Both the position numbers and the translations under genes were made by a program. From the NCBI GenBank assembly GCA_016719885.1, contig JADJYF010000001.1, positions 62,001-126,000 of the forward strand: a DNA stretch of 64,000 nt. The letters are read 5' to 3'. Source of the stretch: Pseudomonadota bacterium. Its GTDB lineage: Bacteria; Pseudomonadota; Gammaproteobacteria; Ga0077536. The notes under the pieces were generated by a model. The model was not told the DNA's origin, searched no databases, and was given only the letters and a program-made list of their open reading frames with translations. Positions 15,934 to 25,758 of this stretch are shown here, in pieces. Position 1 is the first letter of the stretch. Every line of letters begins with the position of its first letter.

Positions 15934-16752
15934 TCAGTGCCCGCTGGCGGCGATCAGACGTCGCGAGGCGAGATGGATGTGCGCGGCTTCGAGCGCCGCG
16001 TGGATGGCGTTGTTGACCGCGTACAAGGTCTCGAAATAACGCGGCGAGCGCGCCCAGTAGCGGTAGCCCACCACCACCATGTCGTCTTCGAAGGCCTCGA
16101 TGCCGATCAGCGGCGCCGGCGCCTCGAGATCGCGCGTGTGCTCGCGCACCACCGTCTCGATTGCCGCGCAAGCGGCCGCGATGTCGGCCTCCGGGTCGAT
16201 ACCGATGCGGCCTTCCACCAGGCGTTTTTCATAGGAGTTGCGCAGCACCTCGCCGACGATGTGCTTGTTGGGGATGATGATGTCCTCGCCGTCCTCGGCC
16301 ACCAGGCGCGTCGACGACAGGCTGATGTCGGCCACCACCCCCGAGCAATCCTGCACGTTGATGGTGTCGCCGATCTTGAACATGCGGGTCAGGATCACGA
16401 CCATGCCGGCGCCATAATTGGACACCGGGCCCTGGATGGCGAAGCTGGCGCCGACCGCGAGACCGCCCAGCGCCGCGATCAAAGGTGTGATGCTGATACC
16501 GAGCTTGCCGAGCGCCATGATCACGAACAGGCCGATGACCAGCACGCGCGCGGTGCTGGCGATGAACTGGCGCAGGGTGACGTCGACATGGCGACGCTCC
16601 TGAATGCGCAGCAGCGCGCGCGACACCCAGTTGGCGACCACGAAGCCGGCGATGAGAATGATGATGGCGCCGGCGATCTGGAAGGCATAGGCGACCAGGA
16701 AGTTGGTCACCAGCACGATCACCTGCTGCACGGTTCCCAGTTCCTGCGCCAT
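15934..16752 (-). CDS. MscS-type small-conductance mechanosensitive channel
   Basis: 272 residues from MAQELGTV, with GGGGGA just upstream. Three N-terminal membrane helices are visible (about 12-35, 55-80, 82-115). The pore-lining TM3 has the alternating small-residue pattern LGGLAVGASFAIQGPVSN that aligns with MscS. The beta domain follows (FKIGDTINVQDCSGVVADI, the RLVAEDGEDIIIPNKHI loop) and then the C-terminal alpha/beta cage. MscS opens under membrane tension to release solutes on hypo-osmotic shock. The size equals the minimal E. coli MscS. MscL is encoded separately at 30847. Confidence 0.93.
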   Translation of the reverse strand: MAQELGTVQQVIVLVTNFLVAYAFQIAGAIIILIAGFVVANWVSRALLRIQERRHVDVTLRQFIASTARVLVIGLFVIMALGKLGISITPLIAALGGLAVGASFAIQGPVSNYGAGMVVILTRMFKIGDTINVQDCSGVVADISLSSTRLVAEDGEDIIIPNKHIVGEVLRNSYEKRLVEGRIGIDPEADIAAACAAIETVVREHTRDLEAPAPLIGIEAFEDDMVVVGYRYWARSPRYFETLYAVNNAIHAALEAAHIHLASRRLIAASGH

Positions 16753-17009
16753 CTTTCCCCCAAGCTTGCGACCAGCCGTCCCCACGGTGCCGGGCCAGCA
16801 TAGGCAAATTCATGGCGCCGGTACACCGATGGGGTAAGGGAAATCCACGACCGCGGCGGTCTGCCGTGGTGCAGCACGATTTGTTAAGGTAAGCGCGTAA
16901 CGCTACGAGCGCCGGGCCGATTTGCCCGCCGCCCGACCGCATTCTTACCACTGAAATCGCAAGCACGCGCCGCCCGACGAAGGCCTGGGCGCGTGGGGGA
17001 AACCGAGTA

Positions 17010-18518
17010 ATGAGTAACGCCCAATCCACGGCACGCCAGCCGCGTATCGTGATCATCGGCGCCGGCATGGCCGGCATCCTGACCGCCATCAAGCTGCGCG
17101 AAGCCGGCTACACGGACTACACCATCTACGAGAAGACCGACAGGGTCGGCGGCACCTGGCGCGAGAACACCTACCCGGGCGTGGCCTGCGACGTGCCGGC
17201 CCATGGCTACACCTATTCCTTCGAACCCAACCCCGACTGGAGCCAGACCTTCGCGCCAGGCCCGGAGATTCACCAGTATTTCGAACGGGTCGCGCGCAAG
17301 TACGGCGTGACCGACGAGGTGCGTTTCAACGAAGAGATCCCGGAGTGCGTGTTCCGGGACGGGCGCTGGCACCTGAAGACCTCCAAGGGCCGCGAAGACG
17401 TGGCGGACGTCGTGATTGCCGCGACCGGCGTGCTGCATCATCCGGCAATCGCCGATATCCCCGGCCTCGATTCCTTCGCCGGCGCCTGCTTCCACACCGC
17501 GCGCTGGGATCACAGCGTGCCGCTGGAAGGCAAGCGCGTGGGCGTGATCGGCACCGGCTCGACCGCCATCCAGATCACCTCGGCGCTGGTCGACAAGGTC
17601 GCGCACTTTTCGCTGTTCCAGCGCACCGCGCAATGGGTGATGCCGATCGAGAACAACTTCTACACCGATCAGGACAAGCAGGATTTCCGCACCAATCCCG
17701 CGCGACTGAAAGAAGAGATCACCAAGATCACGGGCTTCTTCGATGCCTTCGCCAACGCCGTGATCGATTCCGATTCGGCCGAGATGAAGGAAATCGAGAA
17801 GGCCTGCCTGGACAATCTCGTGAACAACGTGCGCGATCCCGTCCTGCGTGAAAAGCTGCGGCCGAACTATCGCGCCGGCTGCAAGCGCATGATCTTCTCG
17901 ACCGACTTCTACGAGGCCATCCAGCATCCCAATGCCAGCCTGGTGACCGAGGGCATCACGGGCATCGAGCCCAAGGGTGTGCGCACCGCCGACGGCGTGC
18001 TGCATGAACTCGACGTGTTGGTGATCGCCACCGGCTTTCGTGCCGACGCCTTCATTCGCCCGACCACGGTGCTGGGACGCAATGGCGTCAATCTCGACGA
18101 CGTGTGGGAAGACCACCCGGTCGCCTACCTGTCGATCTCGATCCCGCAGTTTCCGAACTTCTTCCTGTTGAACGGCCCCAACGGGCCGGTCGGTAATTTC
18201 TCGCTGATCCGCATAGCCGAGTCGCAGGTGGCCTACGTGCTGCAGCTGCTCGAGCAGATCCGCAACGGCAAGTGCCGCGAAATCAGTGTGAGTCCGCAAG
18301 CCTCGGCGAGCTTCGAGGTCGAGCGCGGCGCCGCCGCCAAGAAGTCTATTTGGGCGACCGGCTGCAAGAGCTGGTACCTGGACAAGAACGGTGTGCCGGC
18401 GAGCTGGCCGTGGACGCCGACGCGCTTCTTCGCCGAGATGCAGGCACCGGAAACTCGAAGCGTACGAGCTGAGCTGAGAGGCGCAGGGCAGGGCGCGCGG
18501 CCCTGTCCGGCATTATGA
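17010..18518 (+). CDS. Baeyer-Villiger-type flavin monooxygenase
   Basis: 502 residues. FAD site GAGMAG at 17-22, a second Rossmann motif GTGSTA at 181-186 for NADPH, and between them FAGACFHTARWD at 156-167. The last matches the type I Baeyer-Villiger fingerprint F-x-G-x-x-x-H-x-x-x-W-(P/D). The early GTWRENTYPGVACDVPAHGY stretch is also typical. These enzymes insert oxygen next to a ketone to give an ester or lactone, using NADPH and O2. The last 25 residues run past the conserved end and look non-conserved. The gene is monocistronic. With the epoxide hydrolase, Rieske oxygenase and LLM genes it suggests oxidative catabolism of ketones or terpenoids. Confidence 0.9.
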   Translation: MSNAQSTARQPRIVIIGAGMAGILTAIKLREAGYTDYTIYEKTDRVGGTWRENTYPGVACDVPAHGYTYSFEPNPDWSQTFAPGPEIHQYFERVARKYGVTDEVRFNEEIPECVFRDGRWHLKTSKGREDVADVVIAATGVLHHPAIADIPGLDSFAGACFHTARWDHSVPLEGKRVGVIGTGSTAIQITSALVDKVAHFSLFQRTAQWVMPIENNFYTDQDKQDFRTNPARLKEEITKITGFFDAFANAVIDSDSAEMKEIEKACLDNLVNNVRDPVLREKLRPNYRAGCKRMIFSTDFYEAIQHPNASLVTEGITGIEPKGVRTADGVLHELDVLVIATGFRADAFIRPTTVLGRNGVNLDDVWEDHPVAYLSISIPQFPNFFLLNGPNGPVGNFSLIRIAESQVAYVLQLLEQIRNGKCREISVSPQASASFEVERGAAAKKSIWATGCKSWYLDKNGVPASWPWTPTRFFAEMQAPETRSVRAELRGAGQGARPCPAL

Positions 18519-18543
18519 CGGCGAGCGCGGCGGCGGGCCGCGC

Positions 18544-19173
18544 TCAGTTCGATTCGCTGGGCGCTTCCATGAAGCGCGCCATGTAGAAGCCCTGGGCGAG
18601 CATGAACAGCACGGTCAGGGCCGGCCCGCCGAACATGTTGAAATTGACCCAGGTCTCCTCGCTGAAACGCGCTGCGACGAACAGGTTCAGCACTCCCGAC
18701 AGCGCGAAGTAGCCTATCCAGCTGAAATTCAACTGCCGCCACACGCGGTCGGGCAGCTCCAGCTGCGATTCCAGCATGGCGCGAATGAAGTTCTTGCCCA
18801 GCAACACCTCACCGCCCAGCAGGATCAGACCAAACAGCCAGTCGAGCACGGTGGAGCGCCACTTGATGATGGCCGGGTCGTGGAATACCAGCGTGCCGAT
18901 GCTCATCACCACCACGATCACGAGCGTGATCCACAGGATCTTGTCGACCTTGTGGCGCAGCGCGATGAGCAGGCCGACCTGGGCAAAGGTCGCGAGCATG
19001 GCCAACTGCGTGGCGCACGCCATGTCCAACTGGTCGGCGGGCAGCGGCCCGGCCAGGCCCAGCAGGCCGAGCAGGGTGTTGATGAAGGATTCGGCCAGTT
19101 CGGGCCACTCCTTCGCGCCGTAATATCCTCCGAAAAATACCAGCAGGGGAATGAGGTCGAGTAGCGATTTCAT
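18544..19173 (-). CDS. yciB: YciB / IspA-like inner-membrane septation protein
   Basis: 209 residues, with five or six hydrophobic segments. The N-terminal MKSLLDLIPLLVFFGGYY and the KWRSTVLDWLFGLILLGGEVLLGKNFI core are diagnostic of YciB, as is the later LPDRVWRQLNFSWIGYFALSGVLNLFVA. YciB influences cell-envelope synthesis and septation in gammaproteobacteria through contacts with division and elongation proteins. The usual neighbour yciA/yciI is not present. It is convergent with the monooxygenase gene. Confidence 0.93.
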   Translation of the reverse strand: MKSLLDLIPLLVFFGGYYGAKEWPELAESFINTLLGLLGLAGPLPADQLDMACATQLAMLATFAQVGLLIALRHKVDKILWITLVIVVVMSIGTLVFHDPAIIKWRSTVLDWLFGLILLGGEVLLGKNFIRAMLESQLELPDRVWRQLNFSWIGYFALSGVLNLFVAARFSEETWVNFNMFGGPALTVLFMLAQGFYMARFMEAPSESN

Positions 19174-19291
19174 GCGCTTGAGGTCGAATCCCTGGCCATC
19201 TCGGCTGAGTTGTTTTCTTGCATGGTAAGGGCTGCGCGGTTACGGGCTTGTGAATAGGGGCACGCGCAAGGTTAAGCATTGTATCGTCGCG

Positions 19292-19320
19292 CTGCCACCG
19301 GTGTTTGGTCCCGGTGGCAG
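19292..19320. terminator. Hairpin downstream of pap
   Basis: A perfect 10-bp stem CTGCCACCGG/CCGGTGGCAG with a 9-base loop lies 25 bases past the pap stop, in the gap before yciB. Without a T-run it may be a Rho-assisted terminator or an mRNA 3-prime stabilising hairpin. Confidence 0.4.
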
Positions 19321-19344
19321 CAGCAAAGGTTCAACGGCGGCGGG

Positions 19345-20820
19345 TCAGTCGAGGGCGGCGGCCAGACGTTCGCAATAGGTTTTCAGGATCTCGACCCGCG
19401 CCCCGCGCTTGTCGTTGCCGGGTACCAGGGTCCACGGCGCGATCTCGGTGCTGGTATGCACCACCATGTCGGTCACGGCCCGCTCGTAGTCGTCCCAGCG
19501 ATCGCGGTTGCGCCAGTCCTCGGCCGTGATCTTATGCTGTTTCCACGGTGTCTGTTCGCGTTCGCGAAAGCGCCTGAGCTGCTCCTGCTGGTCGATGTGC
19601 ACCCAGAATTTCAGCACCAGCGTGCCGTGATCGAACAGTTGTTCCTCGAAGGAATTGATTTCGTTGTAGGCGCGTTGCCAGGCGAGATCGGTGGCGAAGC
19701 CCTCGACGCGCTCGACCAGCACGCGCCCGTACCACGAGCGGTCATAGATGGTGTGGAAGCCGCGGCGCGGTACGTGTCGCCAGAAGCGCCACAGGTAATG
19801 ATGGGCTTTCTCTTCGTCGGTGGGTGCCGCCACCGAGATCACGCGATACAGACGCGCGTCCATGGCCTGCGTGACGCGCCGGATGGCGCCGCCCTTGCCG
19901 GCCGCGTCCCAGCCTTCGAACACCGCGACGGTGTTGACGCCCTTGGCGCGCGCCTTCCAGGCCAGGTCGTAGAGTTCGTCGCTGTACTGCTCCATGGCGC
20001 GGCGGTAGGCCTTGTCGTCCACGGTGGCGGCCAGGGGCACGGCCGACAGCACGCTCTGTTCGCCGGCCTTGAGCAGCGCCGGTGAACTGACGGTCACGCG
20101 ACCGCTGCTGGGCGGCGCTTCGTCGAGGCGCGCCTTCAGGCGCTCGATCAGGATCTCGCCGACCCGCATGTCGCGGAAACGGGTGTTGCTGGCGTCGATG
20201 ATGTGCCACGGCGAGTGCGAAACGTCGGTCTTGCGCAGGGCGCGCTCCGACACCTTCACGAAGCGGTCGTAACTCTTGGCATAGGTCTTGGTGAGCGGGC
20301 CGACCTTCACGCCCTTGCCCTTGGCGTCTTCCTCGAGGCGTTTCAGCTGGCCCTTCTTTGACAGATGGAACCACAGCTTGATGATGAGCGCGCCATCGTC
20401 GACCAGCATGTCCTCGAAATGCCGAATGCGTTCAAGTTCACGGTCGAACTTGTCGCGCTTGGAAAATTTCAGCGCGAGGTCGATGATGGGGCGCGTATAC
20501 CAGGAGCCGAACAGGATGCCGATGCGGCCCTTGGGCGGCATGGCACGCCAGAAGCGCCAGTAACGCGGCCGCAGGCGCTCTTCATCGGTTTCGTCCCAGA
20601 AGGCCTGGGTCTCGAGGCCGCGCACGTCCATCCAGCGATGCAGCAGGCTGACCACGTCGCCCTTGCCGGCGCCTTCCACGCCCGACACGATGACGATGAC
20701 CGGAAAGTCGGCGTCGCGCACGCGTCGCTGCAGCTCCAGCAGTTCCTGATGCACCGACGGCTCGCGCCGCTCGAATTCTTCCTTGGAGATCTTGCTGCCC
20801 AGTTCGGCGGCTTCAAACAT
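19345..20820 (-). CDS. pap: Polyphosphate:AMP phosphotransferase (two-domain PPK2)
   Basis: 491 residues formed by two tandem PPK2 domains. Domain 1 has a Walker A-like GVEGAGKGD (47-55), domain 2 GWDAAGKGG (303-311), each followed by the family's Y-W-R-F-W-R and R-S-W-Y-x-R lid motifs (the latter intact in domain 2: DRSWYGRVLVERVEGF). In class II PPK2 enzymes the second domain is catalytic and phosphorylates AMP to ADP from polyphosphate. Domain 1 retains the P-loop but has GSWYTRPI in place of DRSWYGR, consistent with loss of activity. It supports polyphosphate-driven nucleotide regeneration in the cytoplasm. Confidence 0.93.
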   Translation of the reverse strand: MFEAAELGSKISKEEFERREPSVHQELLELQRRVRDADFPVIVIVSGVEGAGKGDVVSLLHRWMDVRGLETQAFWDETDEERLRPRYWRFWRAMPPKGRIGILFGSWYTRPIIDLALKFSKRDKFDRELERIRHFEDMLVDDGALIIKLWFHLSKKGQLKRLEEDAKGKGVKVGPLTKTYAKSYDRFVKVSERALRKTDVSHSPWHIIDASNTRFRDMRVGEILIERLKARLDEAPPSSGRVTVSSPALLKAGEQSVLSAVPLAATVDDKAYRRAMEQYSDELYDLAWKARAKGVNTVAVFEGWDAAGKGGAIRRVTQAMDARLYRVISVAAPTDEEKAHHYLWRFWRHVPRRGFHTIYDRSWYGRVLVERVEGFATDLAWQRAYNEINSFEEQLFDHGTLVLKFWVHIDQQEQLRRFREREQTPWKQHKITAEDWRNRDRWDDYERAVTDMVVHTSTEIAPWTLVPGNDKRGARVEILKTYCERLAAALD

Positions 20821-20917
20821 CGACTGTTCCTCGGCACCTGCCAGATTTCACAGTAGCGAGGGCATCGCCATCGCCGCCTTGATCGCCATCAAATCCCGCG
20901 CCGACGGCGCTGTGCGC

Positions 20918-22987
20918 CTACACCGGCGCGATGCGCACGTGATTGTCGTGAAAGGCCGCACCGCCGGTCGGCGCGCCGGGGTCGGCGCCGGTCAGCGCGT
21001 TGATGCCGATGCCGTCTTCGAACGCCGCGTTGGGCCAGATGCTTTCCGAGACCAGCACGCCGCGCTGCAGGCCATCGAAGAGTTCGGCGTGCAGGCGCAC
21101 GCGCCCACGCCCGTTGCTGAGTTCGACCTTGGCGCCGTCGGCGATGCCGAGCGCGTGCGCATCGTCGGGGTGCAGCATGACGGTCGGACGCGACTCGCGG
21201 CGCTGTGAAGTGGGGGTCTCGGTGAACGTCGAATTGAGGAATTGGCGGGCCGGCGCCGTGACCAGGCGGAACGGCAGCTCGTCGGTGGCGTTCTCGATCA
21301 CGTCCCAATGGTCCGGCAGGCTCGGCATGGCGGCGGCGGCGCCCGCCGGGCCGAAACCGGCAGGCGCCGGCGCCTGCCAGTCGGCGGCGAAGTGGTAGCG
21401 CTTGTCGGCGTGACCGAAGCCATGCACGAAATGCGCATCCTCGAAACTCGGCTGGGCGTCTATCCAGTGCCGCGCTTCGAGCTCGTCGACCGTGCCCCAG
21501 CCGGATTCGCGCAAGGTCCAGTCGACGATTTCACGCGCGCTCATGTCGAAGCCGCGGTGCTCGGCGCCGACGCGTTTGGCCAGCGCGCAGATCACCTCGT
21601 GATTCGAGCGGCATTCGCCCGGCGGCGCGATGATGCGCGGCCCGAAGTGGATGTGCTGCTGGCCACCGCTCTGGTAGAGGTCGTCGTGTTCGAGAAACAT
21701 GGTGGCGGGCAGCACGATGTCGGCGACCTTGGCGGTCTCGGTCATGAATTGTTCGTGCACGCACACGAACAGGTCCTTGCGCGCGAAACCACGATGCACG
21801 GTGTTGAGATCCGGCGCGACCGACATCGGGTTGGTGTTCTGGATCAGCATGGCGGTGACCGGCGGGCCGCCGCTCAAGGCCCGCGCGTCGTTGCTCAGCA
21901 CCGCGCCGATGCGCGACTGGTCGAGCAGGCGCACGCTGGCATCGCGCACGTCGAGGCCGTCGATCAGCGTGCGGTTCCAATGGTAGATGGCGCCGTTGTT
22001 GAAGAACGTACCGCCGCCGCGGTGCTGCCAGGCGCCGGTGACCGCGGCGATGGAGGCGGCGGCATGCATGTTCACCGAACCGTTGCGCTGCCGCGCGAAA
22101 CCGTAACCGAGCCGGAAGTAGCTGCGCGGATGGGTGCCTACCAGGTGTGCGAATTGTTCAATCTGGGCAACCGGCACGCCGCAGATGGCCTCCGCCCATT
22201 GCGGCGTGCGGGTGGCGAGATGGGCTTCGAGTTCGCGCGGGCAGTCGGTATGGCGTTCGAGGAACGCCCGGTCGGCGTGGCCATCGCGAAACAGGACGTG
22301 CATCACGGCGCAGGCCAGCGCGCCGTCGGTGCCGGGCTTCACGCACAGGAACAGGTCGGCCTGCTTGGCGGTGGCATTGCGGTAGGTGTCGATTACGACC
22401 AGCTGCGTGCCGCGTTGCTGGCGCGCGCCGAGCGCGTGGCTCATGACGTTGATCTGCGTGGCGGCGGCATTGGTGCCCCAGATCACGATCACGTCGGACT
22501 CGGCCATCTCGCGCGGATCGACGCCCGACAGTCGGCCGGTGCCGGCCACGTAGCCATTCCAGGCCAGCGTGGTGCAGATGGTCGAGTGCTGACCGGAATA
22601 GCGCTTGGCGTGGCGCAGACGGTTGATGCCGTCGCGCATCACCAGGCCCATGGTGCCGGCGTAGAAATAAGGCCACACTGCCTCGGCGCCATGGCGCTGT
22701 TCGGCGCGCAGGAAAGCTTCGGCCACTTCGTCCAGCGCGGCGTCCCAGCCGATGGGTACGAAGTCATCGCCACCCTTGGCGCCGCGGCGTTTCAGCGGCG
22801 TCATGAGGCGCGCCGGATGATGGATGCGCTCGGCGTAACGCGTGACCTTGCTGCAGATGACGCCGGCCGTGTAGCTGTTGTCGCGCGCGCCGCGCACGCG
22901 GCCGATGGTGCGCTCGTCGAGTTTCTCGACCTCGAGGGCGCAGGTCGAGGGGCAGTCGTGGGGGCAGGCGCTGTGATGAAATGCCAT
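20918..22987 (-). CDS. Molybdopterin (bis-MGD) oxidoreductase, DMSO reductase family
   Basis: 689 residues from MAFHHSACPHDC, with GGAG upstream. An N-terminal [4Fe-4S] site is formed by C8, C12, C16 and C45 (C-x3-C-x3-C-x28-C). The Molybdopterin domain follows with YFYAGTMGLVMRDG, VIWGTNAAATQINV and IDTYRNATAKQAD, and the C-terminal molydop-binding domain ends with NDHVRIAPV-like sequence. No twin-arginine signal is present, so it acts in the cytoplasm. It resembles the acetylene-hydratase/BisC-like and uncharacterised formate-dehydrogenase-like branch. No electron-transfer subunit is adjacent. A second member of similar size and identical cysteine layout is at 28618-30636. Confidence 0.9.
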   Translation of the reverse strand: MAFHHSACPHDCPSTCALEVEKLDERTIGRVRGARDNSYTAGVICSKVTRYAERIHHPARLMTPLKRRGAKGGDDFVPIGWDAALDEVAEAFLRAEQRHGAEAVWPYFYAGTMGLVMRDGINRLRHAKRYSGQHSTICTTLAWNGYVAGTGRLSGVDPREMAESDVIVIWGTNAAATQINVMSHALGARQQRGTQLVVIDTYRNATAKQADLFLCVKPGTDGALACAVMHVLFRDGHADRAFLERHTDCPRELEAHLATRTPQWAEAICGVPVAQIEQFAHLVGTHPRSYFRLGYGFARQRNGSVNMHAAASIAAVTGAWQHRGGGTFFNNGAIYHWNRTLIDGLDVRDASVRLLDQSRIGAVLSNDARALSGGPPVTAMLIQNTNPMSVAPDLNTVHRGFARKDLFVCVHEQFMTETAKVADIVLPATMFLEHDDLYQSGGQQHIHFGPRIIAPPGECRSNHEVICALAKRVGAEHRGFDMSAREIVDWTLRESGWGTVDELEARHWIDAQPSFEDAHFVHGFGHADKRYHFAADWQAPAPAGFGPAGAAAAMPSLPDHWDVIENATDELPFRLVTAPARQFLNSTFTETPTSQRRESRPTVMLHPDDAHALGIADGAKVELSNGRGRVRLHAELFDGLQRGVLVSESIWPNAAFEDGIGINALTGADPGAPTGGAAFHDNHVRIAPV

Positions 22988-23135
22988 GGCAAGCTCCGAA
23001 AGCGGGATGAGCGGTGCGCGCGCCGGCGATGGCGGTCGAAATCCGGCCCAAGGGTGCGCGCGGGCACGGTATCCTAGCATCGCCCACGGCGGCGCAGGGG
23101 CGTCGGCATTTGTTCGGACCTGGAGTCAGCACTCG

Positions 23136-23972
23136 ATGCACACGCAACACACGGTGGCAGGCGGCGACGCTCTCGCGCTCAACGTCATGGAATGGGGACG
23201 TCGCGATGGCCCGGCCATCGTCTTCATCCATGGCTGGTCGCAGGCCACGCTGTGCTGGAGCAAGCAATACGAGAGCAGTCTCGCCGAGCATTTCCGCCTC
23301 ATCGCCTTCGACCTGCGCGGCCACGGCATGTCGGCGGCGCCAACCGAAGCCGCCTGCTACCAGCAATCGCGACTGTGGGCGGCCGATCTCAAGGCCGTGC
23401 TCACCGCGCTCGAGGTCGGGCCGGCGGTGCTGGTCGGCTGGTCCTACGGCAGCTTGGTGATCGGTGATTATCTCAATGCCTATGGCGCCGCCGGCATTGC
23501 CGGTATCAACCTGGTGGGAAGCGCGGTGCGCTTCGGCGAGCAGGCGCTCGGCGCCTATATCGGTGGCGGCTTCAGCGAGACCTTCCCGCGCGCCATCTCG
23601 CGTGACCTGACGGTCAGCATCGATGCCATGCGCGAATTCATCAACCGCTGCTTCCTGGTGAAGATGTCGCGCGAGGATTACGAGCGCGTGCTGTGCTTCA
23701 ACATGACGGCGCGGCCCGATGTGCGCGCGGCCATGGTGCTGCGTGACGACATCGCCATGGAGGCCGCGCTCGCCGCCTACCATGGCCCCCTGTTATTGAG
23801 CCATGGACGCCTGGACAGCATGACCTTGCCATCCTGCGCCGAACTCGCCAGCACGCTGTGCCCGCAGGCGCGGCTGTCGTGGTACGACGACGTCGGCCAC
23901 GGCCCGTTTTTCGAGGCGCCGGAGCGCTTCAATCGCGAACTCGCCGCCTTCGTGCGCTCGGTATGTCCCTGA
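23136..23972 (+). CDS. Alpha/beta-hydrolase
   Basis: 278 residues from MHTQHTVAGGDAL; an in-frame reading from 22986 would overlap the molybdopterin gene antisense. The fold is clear: oxyanion motif HGWSQ near residue 34, nucleophile elbow GWSYGS (about 106-111), acid in HGRLDSMT and catalytic histidine in DVGHGPFFE. This is the pattern of haloperoxidase/esterase-like proteins. No lid insertion suggests a particular substrate. It heads a plus-strand run (hydrolase, sulfurtransferase, two crotonases) that may be one operon with gaps of 15-51 bases. Confidence 0.88.
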   Translation: MHTQHTVAGGDALALNVMEWGRRDGPAIVFIHGWSQATLCWSKQYESSLAEHFRLIAFDLRGHGMSAAPTEAACYQQSRLWAADLKAVLTALEVGPAVLVGWSYGSLVIGDYLNAYGAAGIAGINLVGSAVRFGEQALGAYIGGGFSETFPRAISRDLTVSIDAMREFINRCFLVKMSREDYERVLCFNMTARPDVRAAMVLRDDIAMEAALAAYHGPLLLSHGRLDSMTLPSCAELASTLCPQARLSWYDDVGHGPFFEAPERFNRELAAFVRSVCP

Positions 23973-24023
23973 GCGCTGGCGCGGGTTGTTCTTAGCACAT
24001 CCTTTCGACGGAGACAGAAAGCC

Positions 24024-24893
24024 ATGAAACTCGACGGACCCCTGGTCAGCACCAACTGGCTCGCGCAGCATCTGGCCGATCCGCGCCTGCGCCTTTTCGA
24101 TGCGACGATTTTTCTCAAGCACAAGCCGGAAGGCGGCTACATCCCCGACAGCGGACGCGCGCAGTGGCAGGTCGAACACATTCCGGGGGCGGGCTTCCTC
24201 GACGTCTACCAGGAACTGTCGGACACGACGCGCGAGGTGTCGTTCATGATGCCGGCGCCGCGCGACTTCGCCGCGCGCATGGCCGCCCACGGCGTCAGCG
24301 ATGACAGCGCCGTCGTGCTCTACAACCAGGGCTTTCCGATGTGGGCGACGCGCGTGTGGTGGATGCTGCGTTCCATAGGCTTCGACAATGTCGCGGTGCT
24401 CGACGGCGGCTACGAGAAGTGGAAGAAGGAAGGGCGCCCGGTGACGGCCGAAGTCACCCATCATGCGCCCGGCAGCTTGAGCGTGCGACCGCGCCCCGAC
24501 ATGTGGGTCGACAAGGACGCGATGCTTGAAGTGGTGGCGGGCAAGGGCCCGGTGACCGTGAACGCGCTGGCTCCGGCGGTCTACAGCGGCGAGAAGAACC
24601 AGTATGGCCGCGCCGGCCATCTGCCCGGTACCTACAACGTCTACTACGGCGACCTGCTCGATCCCGCGACCGGCGAATTCCTGCCGCCGGAAAAGCTGCG
24701 CCCGCTGTTTGCCCAGAGCGGCGCGCTCGACAGCGAACGCGTGATCGCCTACTGCGGCGGCGGCATCTCCGCCACCATGGACGCGCTCGCCATGCTGGTG
24801 TGCGGCCAGGACAAGGTCGCCATCTACGACGGTTCGATGTCGGAATGGGTCAAGGATCCGTCCTTGCCGCTGAAGCTCGGCATGGAGCCCTGA
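24024..24893 (+). CDS. Two-domain rhodanese-like sulfurtransferase
   Basis: 289 residues, two rhodanese domains (about 8-140 and 160-285). The second domain carries the active cysteine C244 in AYCGGGISAT, the loop typical of thiosulfate/3-mercaptopyruvate sulfurtransferases. The first domain, with YNQGFPMWATRVWWMLRS, lacks a catalytic cysteine, as is normal. These enzymes move a sulfane sulfur to cyanide or a thiol acceptor in the cytoplasm or periplasm; no signal peptide is visible. A family feature is the linker GRAGHLPGTYNVYYGDLLDP. Its position between a hydrolase and crotonases is unusual, and a metabolic link is not evident. Confidence 0.88.
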   Translation: MKLDGPLVSTNWLAQHLADPRLRLFDATIFLKHKPEGGYIPDSGRAQWQVEHIPGAGFLDVYQELSDTTREVSFMMPAPRDFAARMAAHGVSDDSAVVLYNQGFPMWATRVWWMLRSIGFDNVAVLDGGYEKWKKEGRPVTAEVTHHAPGSLSVRPRPDMWVDKDAMLEVVAGKGPVTVNALAPAVYSGEKNQYGRAGHLPGTYNVYYGDLLDPATGEFLPPEKLRPLFAQSGALDSERVIAYCGGGISATMDALAMLVCGQDKVAIYDGSMSEWVKDPSLPLKLGMEP

Positions 24894-24933
24894 GCCATGG
24901 CGGCGAACGCAATGCAAGAAGGAGCGCACCAGC

Positions 24934-25743
24934 GTGGATAGCGAACAACGCGTCAGTTACACCGTCGCCGACGGCATCGCCAACATCGCCATGCGGCGCG
25001 CGCCGGTCAATGCCATCGATCACCCGATGATCGACGCCATCCATGCCGCCATGCGCCGCGCCGAGCAGGACGACGAGGTGCGCGTGATCCTGATCACCAG
25101 CGCCCTCGACGGCATGTTCTGCGGCGGCATGGATCTCAAGATGGTGGCGCGCGGCGATGCGCTGGATCTGCGCAACTTCGTCTACAAGTTCTACATGGAG
25201 ACCATGGATATCCAGTACCGCGCCAGCAAGCCCAGCATCGCGGTGGTCAACGGTCCAGCGCGCGGCGCCGGCATGACGCTCGCCATCAACTGCGACATGA
25301 CGGTGGCGGCCGACGACATCGATCTCGGCTATCCCGAAATAGACGTCGGCGTGATTCCCGCCATCCATTACGCGCACCTGCCGCGCCAGGTCAGCCGCGC
25401 CAAGGCTTTCGAGCTGTTGTTCTGTGGCACCCCCATCACCGCCGCCGAGGCGGCCGAACTCGGCATCATCAACTACGCGGTGCCGCGCGCGCACTTGATG
25501 GACAAGGCGCTCGAGCTCGCGCGCGTACTGGCCGCCAAGTCGCCGACCATCATGGCGCTGGGGCGCGCGTCCTTCATGCGCGCCAATGATCTCGACTACC
25601 GGCGCAATGTCGAGAACCAGATTGAAACGCTGTGCAACGTGTTCTCCACCGCCGACGGCCGCGAAGGCTTGAATGCCTTCGTCGAAAAGCGCAAACCGCG
25701 CTGGTCGGGAGCGTGGCGCGGCACGCGCCCGACCACCTCCTGA
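24934..25743 (+). CDS. Enoyl-CoA hydratase/isomerase family protein
   Basis: 269 residues from a GTG, preceded by AAGGAG with a 9-base spacer. Crotonase fold with oxyanion-hole segments CGGMDLKM (about 64) and NGPARGAGMTLAINCD (about 104-119). The usual catalytic glutamates are not obvious: the residues following the second oxyanion strand read PEIDVGVIPA. It may therefore be an isomerase or lyase rather than a classical hydratase. Fifteen bases separate it from a second, clearly different crotonase, so the two act together on acyl-CoA intermediates. Confidence 0.87.
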   Translation: MDSEQRVSYTVADGIANIAMRRAPVNAIDHPMIDAIHAAMRRAEQDDEVRVILITSALDGMFCGGMDLKMVARGDALDLRNFVYKFYMETMDIQYRASKPSIAVVNGPARGAGMTLAINCDMTVAADDIDLGYPEIDVGVIPAIHYAHLPRQVSRAKAFELLFCGTPITAAEAAELGIINYAVPRAHLMDKALELARVLAAKSPTIMALGRASFMRANDLDYRRNVENQIETLCNVFSTADGREGLNAFVEKRKPRWSGAWRGTRPTTS

Positions 25744-25758
25744 ATCGAAGGACCCGTC